From an uncultured Eubacteriales bacterium (GTDB lineage: Bacteria; Bacillota; Clostridia; Christensenellales; Aristaeellaceae), in assembly GCA_900318145.1 (NCBI GenBank), contig ONJM01000014.1, forward strand, positions 1 through 64,000: a stretch of 64,000 nt of DNA, read 5' to 3'. Positions 33,268 through 40,179 of this stretch are shown piece after piece (positions within the stretch are counted from its first letter, which is position 1; each line of letters opens with the position of its first letter). The notes under the pieces were generated by a model. It was not told the origin of the DNA, did not search any database, and worked only from the letters and a program-made list of their open reading frames with translations. A program made the position numbers and the translations under genes.

Positions 33268-35181
33268 ATGATCAGAAAACTGCTGGCAGTTCTGGCGCTT
33301 ATGGCGCTGGCGGCCGGGATTGCCGCCGCGGAATCGGAAGAAAGCACTGAGATCCGGAAAGAAGGGGACTGGCGTTACGTACTCCGGGCGGACGGAAAAG
33401 CGGAAATCACAGGTTATACAGGAACGGAAGCTGTCGTGGTCATTCCGGATCAGCTGGGCGGGATCCCGGTTGCTTCCGTCGGAAACAGCGCGTTTATCAA
33501 TCAGTCCGGGCTGACGGAGATCATGATTCCTGAAGGCGTGGTTTCCATCGACGATGACGCTTTCTACCGGTGCGGTAATCTGCAGAACATTACGCTGCCG
33601 GAAGGTCTGTCCTTCATCGGCAAAAGCGCGTTTGAGGACTGCAGAAGCCTGGGGGGAATCATCATTCCGGAAGGCGTAACGACGCTCAGCAGCGAACTGT
33701 TTTCCGGATGTACAAAACTGGCTGCCGTTTCGATTCCGGATACCGTTACAGCAATCGGTGACTCCGCGTTTTACGGCTGTTCTTCACTGAAAGCCCTCCG
33801 CCTTCCGGGCGGAATCACATCCATCGGGAAAAGCGCTTTTCATAGCTGCCGGACGCTGGAAGAAATGGAACTGCCTGAAAGCCTCACGGTATTGGAATCA
33901 AATGCATTTACCGAGTGCAGAGCACTGAAGGAAATCGTGATTCCGTCCGGCGTGCGGGAGATAACGGTTGAAGCTTTCAGATACTGTGAAAGCCTGGAAA
34001 CCGTTACGCTTCCGGAAGGGCTTTCCTCCATCCAGGACAGGGCTTTCTACACATGCAAAAACCTGCGGGAGATTCAGTTTCCGGAAAGCCTGACTTCCAT
34101 CGGGGCAGAAGCATTCCGCCATTGTGAAAAACTCCGGAGCATTTCCATTCCGTCCGGGATTACGCAGATTCTCCATGAAACATTTATCGGCTGCGCCGCC
34201 CTGGAAACGGCTGAAATGCCGGATGCCCTGCAGACCATCGGAAAAAACGCCTTTATGAGCTGCGAAGCGCTGAAAACAATCGTCTTTCCGGAAGGAATGA
34301 GAGCGATCGGGGAAAACGCGTTCCTCGGCTGTGTAAGCCTGACGGAGATCGCGCTTCCGGACAGCGTGACAGCGGTCGGGACGGCGGCGTTTTCCGGCTG
34401 TACAGGCCTGGCAGAAGTCCGGCTGTCCGCCGGACTGACAGAGATTACGGGGCGCTTATTCAGCAGCGATTCCGCCCTGAAGCACATCGCGATTCCGGAA
34501 GGCATCCGGACAATCGGGCTGCGGGCTTTTGACGGCTGCGCTGGCCTGGAAACCGTCTCGTTCCCGGACGGCCTGGAAAGCATCGGCCGGGAAGCTTTCA
34601 GGGACTGCGGAAGCCTGAAGGAAATCGTGATTCCGGACAGCGTGAAACTGGTGGATTACAGTGCCTTCTCAGGATGCGCGGGCATGCGGAAGGCGGAGAT
34701 CGGGGACGGTGCGGGGATCATCGAGCCGCTGGCTTTCGACAACTGTTCCGGGCTTACGGAGGTGTCGCTGCCGCGGGATCTGACGGAGATCCGGGAAAAC
34801 CTGTTCCGGAACTGCTCGTCGCTTGAGAAAATCGACATTCCGGACAGCGTCACGGCAATCCGGCGGGCAGCGTTCCTCGGCTGTTCCTCCCTGCGGGAAA
34901 TCATTCTTCCGGACAGCGTTTCCTTCATCGGAAACAATGCCTTCAACGGCTGCAAAAACCTGCTGCGGGCAGCGCTGCCGGCCGGGTTGAAGGAAATCCC
35001 CGATCAGCTGTTCTACGGGTGTGAAAGCCTGCGGGAGATTACTTTGCCGGACGGCCTGGTTTCCATCGGGGAACTCGCGTTCGGCGGCTGCGGCTGCCTG
35101 GGAGAGATACCGGTTCCGGACAGCGTGACTTTCATCGGAACAAACGCCCTTCCGGCGGGCAGCGGGGAAGAAAACAGATGA
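33268..35181 (+). CDS. Secreted BspA-like leucine-rich-repeat protein
   Basis: The 637-residue protein has a Sec signal peptide (MIRKLLAVLALMALAAGIAA) and then some two dozen LRR_5 (BspA/TpLRR) repeats of about 23 residues with the pattern CxxLxxIxIPxGVxxIGxxAF. Such repeats build a curved solenoid used for binding host or microbial surfaces. There is no lipobox, sortase signal or C-terminal membrane helix, so it is released or held by a partner. It starts 50 bases after the TIR receptor gene with GGAGGAG upstream, so the two are probably cotranscribed. A link to TIR signalling is inferred from position only. Confidence 0.9.
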   Translation: MIRKLLAVLALMALAAGIAAAESEESTEIRKEGDWRYVLRADGKAEITGYTGTEAVVVIPDQLGGIPVASVGNSAFINQSGLTEIMIPEGVVSIDDDAFYRCGNLQNITLPEGLSFIGKSAFEDCRSLGGIIIPEGVTTLSSELFSGCTKLAAVSIPDTVTAIGDSAFYGCSSLKALRLPGGITSIGKSAFHSCRTLEEMELPESLTVLESNAFTECRALKEIVIPSGVREITVEAFRYCESLETVTLPEGLSSIQDRAFYTCKNLREIQFPESLTSIGAEAFRHCEKLRSISIPSGITQILHETFIGCAALETAEMPDALQTIGKNAFMSCEALKTIVFPEGMRAIGENAFLGCVSLTEIALPDSVTAVGTAAFSGCTGLAEVRLSAGLTEITGRLFSSDSALKHIAIPEGIRTIGLRAFDGCAGLETVSFPDGLESIGREAFRDCGSLKEIVIPDSVKLVDYSAFSGCAGMRKAEIGDGAGIIEPLAFDNCSGLTEVSLPRDLTEIRENLFRNCSSLEKIDIPDSVTAIRRAAFLGCSSLREIILPDSVSFIGNNAFNGCKNLLRAALPAGLKEIPDQLFYGCESLREITLPDGLVSIGELAFGGCGCLGEIPVPDSVTFIGTNALPAGSGEENR

Positions 35182-35207
35182 CACGTCCGGAAAAGATATG
35201 GTATAAT
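35178..35207 (+). promoter_or_regulatory. Candidate internal promoter before the HD-RyR gene
   Basis: ATGACA at 35178-35183, 18 bases and a perfect TATAAT at 35202-35207 precede the HD-RyR gene by about 55 bases. The -35 box overlaps the stop codon of the LRR gene. The HD-RyR and SLOG genes could thus be expressed separately from the TIR and LRR genes. Confidence 0.55.
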
Positions 35208-35262
35208 CGCTGAAACGGATAAATACAGATCTCGGGATATCATAAGGTTCAGGAGGATTCAG

Positions 35263-37308
35263 ATGAGCTATTCCGCCATTGAAAAAATGAGGCAGGAGCA
35301 CCGGGAACGATTCGGAAAGGACGTGGGCCCTTTTGTGCCGCAGCTGATCGATAAGGAAGCCCGGGGAATGGACCTGAAGTCCGCGGCGCTGCGCTTCCTG
35401 GAGAAGCGCTGCACGGACCTCCGCCACAGCGCGGAAACGGAGAAGAGGGAGCAGGAGGAACATATTTACCTGGGCACCAGCCTGCTGCCGAACCAGATTC
35501 CCTACAATATGCAGATGGACCTGGACCGGCTTTGCATGAAAAATGAGCTGTCCAGGTTTATCGATTCCGGCGTGGCGGAGGATGCCTATACCGTCTATTT
35601 TTCCTTCATGGAAATGTTTATCGGCAGGGACGGAAGATCCCAGTCCATGGTGGAGCTGCTGTCGGAATTTGAATCCAACGCGTCCTCCCTGCTGATGAGC
35701 CACCGGGACCACTATTCACATTCGGTATATGTTTTTGCCCTGGGGCTCGCGATCTTTGAAACCAACGCCTGGTACCGGAAAGTGTTCAGCAGGGCCTATG
35801 GATTCAAGGACGGGGGCGAAGGGCAGGAAAGCGCGAACGCCTTCCTGGAGTACTGGGGGCTGGCGGCACTGTTCCACGACGTCGGGTATCCTTTTGAAAT
35901 TCCCTTTGAGCAGGTGCTTTCCTACTTTGAGGTGGATAAGAAGAAGCGGGGAAAAGACAGCGTCTATATCGCCTACAAAAACGTGAAGCCGCTGATTCAG
36001 TTCAGCAGGGAGGACCGGGCACGGCTGAAGGAGCTGTACGGCCGGTCTTTTACGGACCTGGCGGATTTCCTGGCTTTCGCGATTACGGAAAAGCTGGGAA
36101 AGGATTACGGGCTGACGGAGGAATCACTGGAGAAAAAAATCCGGAGCAAGCCGGGACATCCGGAAGAGAACAACTATTTCATGGATCACGCGTTTTTCAG
36201 CGCCGGAAGGCTATACCAGGAGCTGGCTAAAATCATCGGGCACGGAAAGCTCCAGAAGTACCATATGGATGCCCTGTCGGCGATTCTGCTGCACAACAGC
36301 CTGTTCAAATTCGCGGTGGTGGGATACAAGAGCGACCATCTGAAAGCGCCCCTGAAGGCGGACAGGCATCCGCTGGCGTGGATGCTGATGCTGTGCGACG
36401 AACTGCAGTGCTGGGACCGGACCGCCTACGGCCGGAATTCCCGGGACGAGCTGCATCCCATGGCGGTGGATTTCAATTTTGCCGGGGAATCAATCCGGGC
36501 TGTATATTATTACGACCAGGGGGAAAGCGAAAAGATCCGGCAGTACAAGCTGGATTACGATGCGTGGGAACAGGCTGGAAAGGATCCGGAGAAGGAACCG
36601 CGCCTGAAAGCCTACAGCGACATGGCGGAGCCGAAGCAGCGCTTCCGCCGGGATATCGGGCAGATTGTGGACCTGCGGCACTGCCCGCTGACGGTGAAGC
36701 CCTCCATGCGCAGGGCGAACCACCGGGTGAAGCACACGTTCCTGTCCACGAGCAACTTCCTGCACATCTACAATTTCGCGGTGGCGCTGCACGCCCGGTA
36801 CGTATTCCAGGGGAAGGAAAAGAAGGCTACGCAGGAGGAAATGGAACGGGAGTTCAACAGACTCTCGCTGGAATACAAGCTCAGCAATATCAACCAGGTA
36901 CGGAGCTTCGACACGTACCTGAACGCCATCGACTGCTTCTATACGGACCGGCCGGTGGACTTCGACATGCTGACGGAATTCACGGACGAAATGGTGCAGC
37001 GTTTCGCGCCGCTGGAACATGAACGCTGGGTGACGGATCACCAGAATATGGGGTGGACGGCGGGAAACGAATACGAAACCCTGCCGCTGGCCCCCGGCGT
37101 GAAGGATGAAAAGAAGGAGCGGAAGGATCTGCGGGAGCGGATGCGGATGCATAAGCTGACGCTGAACGCGGACGCGGATGAGGAAACCATCCGGAAGCAT
37201 TATGAATCGCTGCCGCCGGTGGAGCAGGAGAAGGATTCGCTGCCGTTCAACAGCATGCTGAAGCTGCTGAAGAAGTATGACGGCGTGCGGATTTACAGGC
37301 TGAGATAA
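35263..37308 (+). CDS. HD-superfamily phosphohydrolase fused to a RyR-like domain
   Basis: HD enzymes hydrolyse phosphate esters, often nucleotides or cyclic nucleotides. In this 681-residue protein the metal-site residues can be followed: His153 (RDHYSHSVYVF), His205-Asp206 (LFHDVGYPFE), His309 (FMDHAFFSAG), His344 (AILLHNSLF) and Asp379 (LMLCDELQCWDR), so the site looks intact. The last 100 residues (581-681) resemble a RyR domain: LEHERWVTDHQNMGWTAG, an Arg-rich helix, HYESLPPVEQEKD, and KYDGVRIYRL. In bacteria RyR domains are proposed nucleotide-ligand sensors in conflict systems. AGGAGG precedes the ATG. The SLOG-membrane gene follows after 44 bases. Substrate and role are unknown; the RyR assignment is by eye. 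Confidence 0.75.
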   Translation: MSYSAIEKMRQEHRERFGKDVGPFVPQLIDKEARGMDLKSAALRFLEKRCTDLRHSAETEKREQEEHIYLGTSLLPNQIPYNMQMDLDRLCMKNELSRFIDSGVAEDAYTVYFSFMEMFIGRDGRSQSMVELLSEFESNASSLLMSHRDHYSHSVYVFALGLAIFETNAWYRKVFSRAYGFKDGGEGQESANAFLEYWGLAALFHDVGYPFEIPFEQVLSYFEVDKKKRGKDSVYIAYKNVKPLIQFSREDRARLKELYGRSFTDLADFLAFAITEKLGKDYGLTEESLEKKIRSKPGHPEENNYFMDHAFFSAGRLYQELAKIIGHGKLQKYHMDALSAILLHNSLFKFAVVGYKSDHLKAPLKADRHPLAWMLMLCDELQCWDRTAYGRNSRDELHPMAVDFNFAGESIRAVYYYDQGESEKIRQYKLDYDAWEQAGKDPEKEPRLKAYSDMAEPKQRFRRDIGQIVDLRHCPLTVKPSMRRANHRVKHTFLSTSNFLHIYNFAVALHARYVFQGKEKKATQEEMEREFNRLSLEYKLSNINQVRSFDTYLNAIDCFYTDRPVDFDMLTEFTDEMVQRFAPLEHERWVTDHQNMGWTAGNEYETLPLAPGVKDEKKERKDLRERMRMHKLTLNADADEETIRKHYESLPPVEQEKDSLPFNSMLKLLKKYDGVRIYRLR

Positions 37309-37352
37309 GCGAATCAGCCGGACAGGCCGGCACGGAGGCTTGGCAGGAAGGT

Positions 37353-38948
37353 ATGGACGACGCAAGGAAAATTCCCCTGGTGATCGGGGTGACGGGGCAC
37401 CTGGACCTGCGGGAGGAGGAACTGGAGACACTCCGGAGCGCCGTGAAGCGGGAACTGGAAAAGCTCCGGGAAAAGTATCCGCATACGCCCGCGGTGATGC
37501 TCTGCGCGCTGGCACGGGGCGCGGATCTGCTGTGCGCGGACGCCGGGGAGGAAGCCGGAATTCCGCTCCGGGCGGTACTGCCCGTGGAACGGGAGGAATA
37601 CGAAAAGGATTTCGGGGAAGCGGATCTGGCACGCTTCCGGCATCATCTGGACCGGGCGGAGAAGGTATACACCGCGGCGGACGCCGAAGAGGCGGCGGAG
37701 AATGCCAGCCGGGACGGAGGATACCGCCGGGCGGGCATCCATACCGCGGAACACAGCCATATCCTGCTGGCATTGTGGGACGGAAAGGAAGGCGGCCCGA
37801 ACGGCACCGCGGCGGCGGTGAACGCGGCGCTGCGTTCCGGATGGCAGCCCCGGCACGGAACAGCATCCCGCTGCGCGGAGAACGCGGTGGTGATTCATAT
37901 TCAGACATCCCGGAAAGACGCGGCGGCAGAAGGCGCGGGAACGGTACGGACACTCGGAAACGCGGAAGCCATGGCGGAGATCCTGTCCAGGACAGACGAA
38001 TTCAACGCGCTGGCGGAACAGACGGACGCGGGCGGGGAACGGCTGCTGCCGGAAGACGCCGGGGCAGAACCGGAGCTGCGGAAGCTGGAAACGCTGTACC
38101 ACACCGCGGACCGGCTGAGCATGCGCTTTGCCGGCGTCTACAGACGGGTCCTGATAGGGCTGGCGGCGTCCGGTACGCTGCTGACGCTGGCGTTTCTCCT
38201 GTACGACGAAAGAGACATGATCCCGATGATCCTGCTTTGCGGGGCCATGCTGGTAACCGCTTTCCTGCTGGCCGGCAGGGCGAAGCGGACAGCCTGCCAC
38301 CGGCGGTATATCGAATACCGTGCCCTGGCGGAAGCATTGCGGGTGCAGATGTACCTGCGGTACGCGGGAAGCGGCATTGAGGCGCAGCGGCTGATGAGCT
38401 GGACGCAGCGGATGGAGACGGCATGGATCCTGTGCGCGGTATGCACGGCGAACGCGGAGCGGACGCCGGAAAAGAAACGGGAAATCCGGGAGTGCTGGCC
38501 GGAAGCGCAGGAAGCATATCACCGAAAGGCCGGCAGGAATACCGGCCGGCAGAACGGAAGGAATGAGCGCCTGGTGAAGATCCTGCTGCGCTGCAGCGTG
38601 GCGGCCTATCTGGCAACGCTGGCAATTGAACTGCTGGGCTGCGGGCTGATCTTCCGGCCGGTGATTGAGGTGCGCGATCCGGGCCGCCTGCGCACCCTGA
38701 TGAAAATCGTGCTGGGCGCGCTGTCCGCGGGAACGCTGTTTCTGTCCGGATACTACGGAAAGATGGACCTGGAGCGGAAAATGTCGGACCATGTGAAAAT
38801 GGAAGCTTTCTACCGCAGCATGTCGGAACAGCTGGCGGAGCAGGGGCAGACGGAGAATCTGCTGGAAGCACTGGCCCGGGAGGAACTGGCGGAAAACGGG
38901 AACTGGTGTTCCTACCAGCGGGACAACGCGCCGGAACTGAATCTGTAA
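37353..38948 (+). CDS. SLOG-domain protein with four membrane helices (SLATT-like effector candidate)
   Basis: SLOG domains are Rossmann-like folds that bind nucleotide-derived ligands; in Thoeris ThsA a SLOG domain senses a TIR product. The 531-residue protein starts with such a fold: IGVTGHLDLREEEL, ALARGADLLCADAGEEAGIP, AVLPVEREEYEKDF and AGIHTAEHSHILLALWDG (about 8-165). Two helices (about 264-284 and 289-308), a soluble stretch, then two more (407-435 and 448-468) follow, with a helical C-terminus. This resembles the SLOG plus SLATT design of membrane-disrupting effectors. AGGAAGG lies just before the ATG. It closes the cluster with TIR, LRR and HD-RyR genes. Domain calls are by eye. Confidence 0.75.
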   Translation: MDDARKIPLVIGVTGHLDLREEELETLRSAVKRELEKLREKYPHTPAVMLCALARGADLLCADAGEEAGIPLRAVLPVEREEYEKDFGEADLARFRHHLDRAEKVYTAADAEEAAENASRDGGYRRAGIHTAEHSHILLALWDGKEGGPNGTAAAVNAALRSGWQPRHGTASRCAENAVVIHIQTSRKDAAAEGAGTVRTLGNAEAMAEILSRTDEFNALAEQTDAGGERLLPEDAGAEPELRKLETLYHTADRLSMRFAGVYRRVLIGLAASGTLLTLAFLLYDERDMIPMILLCGAMLVTAFLLAGRAKRTACHRRYIEYRALAEALRVQMYLRYAGSGIEAQRLMSWTQRMETAWILCAVCTANAERTPEKKREIRECWPEAQEAYHRKAGRNTGRQNGRNERLVKILLRCSVAAYLATLAIELLGCGLIFRPVIEVRDPGRLRTLMKIVLGALSAGTLFLSGYYGKMDLERKMSDHVKMEAFYRSMSEQLAEQGQTENLLEALAREELAENGNWCSYQRDNAPELNL

Positions 38949-38996
38949 GCAACAAGAACAATTAAGAATAAAAAGAAATCAGGAGGAGAAGCACGC

Positions 38997-40121
38997 ATGG
39001 AAAAGGCAAAAGTCGTGTTTACGGATTTTCGCACAAAGCTGGATGTAAGCCAGGGGGTGAAGCTGCAGAACCTGTGCAGACGGGCCGGAATGGACCGGAT
39101 CGATTTTGACGGGAAGTTTGTGGCGATCAAACTGCACTTCGGGGAGCTGGGGAACTTCGCGTACCTCCGCCCAAACTATGTGAAGGCTGTGGCGGATCTG
39201 GTGAAATCCCTGGGCGGGAAGCCCTTCCTGACAGACTGCAACACACTGTATCCCGGATCCCGGAAAAACGCGGTGGATCATCTGCTGAACGCCGATATCG
39301 ACGGGTTCAACTATATGACCACCGGGTGCCACAACATCATCGCGGACGGGCTGAAGGGAACGGACGATATCGCGGTGCCGGTGCCGAACGGGGAATTCTG
39401 CAGGGAAGCATACATCGGCCGGGCGCTGTACGACGCGGACATCATCATCGTGCTGAGCCATTTCAAGGGCCATGAGATCGCGGGTTTCGGCGGGGCGATC
39501 AAGAACCTGGGCATGGGCGGCGGCAGCCGGGCCGGAAAGATGCAGCAGCACAACGAGGGAAAGCCGATGATCGATCCGGAGCTTTGCCGGGACTGCCGGA
39601 AATGCGCGAAGGAATGCGGATCGGACGCGATTTCGTATGATTCCGGAAAAGCGTCGATCGATCTGAACCTGTGCAAGGGCTGCGGCCGCTGCATCGGTGC
39701 CTGCGCCTTCGACGCGATCCACACGGCTTTCGACAGCGTTTCCGAGGCGCTGGGACGCAAGATGGCGGAATACGCCGCGGCTATCGCGGCGGGAAAACCG
39801 GTGTTCTATAACAACCTGATCATGGACGTGTCGCCGGACTGCGACTGCCACGGGGAAAACGACGCGCCGATTCTGCCCAACCTGGGAATGCTGGCGTCCT
39901 TTGATGCCGTGGCGCTGGACCAGGCGTGCGCGGATCTGTGCCTGAAGGCGGATCCGCTGCCGAACAGCAAGCTGACGGACAACCTGGAACAGAAGGACTG
40001 GCACCACCATCACGATCCGTTCAGGGATGTCCATCCGAATACCAGCTGGCGGGAATGCCTGGAGCACGCCGAAAAGATCGGATTTGGCACCCGGGAATAC
40101 GAACTGATTCAGATGAAATAA
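38997..40121 (+). CDS. DUF362 protein with two [4Fe-4S] ferredoxin motifs
   Basis: The 374-residue protein has a DUF362 domain (GKFVAIKLHFGELGN, LTDCNTLYPGSR, VLSHFKGHEIAGFGGAIKN) and then two ferredoxin clusters, CRDCRKCAKECGSDAI and CKGCGRCIGACAFDAI. Such proteins are common in anaerobes and are presumed redox proteins; the reaction is unknown. The C-terminal part contains a His-rich stretch (DWHHHHDPF) and CDCH that could bind another metal. GGAGGAG precedes the ATG. It has the same orientation as the TIR/SLOG cluster but is a common gene and probably unrelated to it. Confidence 0.9.
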   Translation: MEKAKVVFTDFRTKLDVSQGVKLQNLCRRAGMDRIDFDGKFVAIKLHFGELGNFAYLRPNYVKAVADLVKSLGGKPFLTDCNTLYPGSRKNAVDHLLNADIDGFNYMTTGCHNIIADGLKGTDDIAVPVPNGEFCREAYIGRALYDADIIIVLSHFKGHEIAGFGGAIKNLGMGGGSRAGKMQQHNEGKPMIDPELCRDCRKCAKECGSDAISYDSGKASIDLNLCKGCGRCIGACAFDAIHTAFDSVSEALGRKMAEYAAAIAAGKPVFYNNLIMDVSPDCDCHGENDAPILPNLGMLASFDAVALDQACADLCLKADPLPNSKLTDNLEQKDWHHHHDPFRDVHPNTSWRECLEHAEKIGFGTREYELIQMK

Positions 40122-40126
40122 GCATT

Positions 40127-40160
40127 AAGAAAACGCTCTCCGTCGGAGGGCGTTTTCTTT
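40127..40160. terminator. Convergent two-way terminator
   Basis: AAGAAAACGC and GCGTTTTCTT, extended by a CTCC/GGAG inner stem, form a hairpin with A and T runs on either side. It stands between the DUF362 gene and the convergent ABC permease gene. Confidence 0.85.
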
Positions 40161-40179
40161 CGGGAAATTCCGGGACGGG

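Noticed and set aside
30059-38948. Calling the cluster a canonical Thoeris system
   Set aside because: There is no ThsA with a SIR2 or Macro domain and the TIR protein is a large membrane protein, so only a Thoeris-like logic is proposed.
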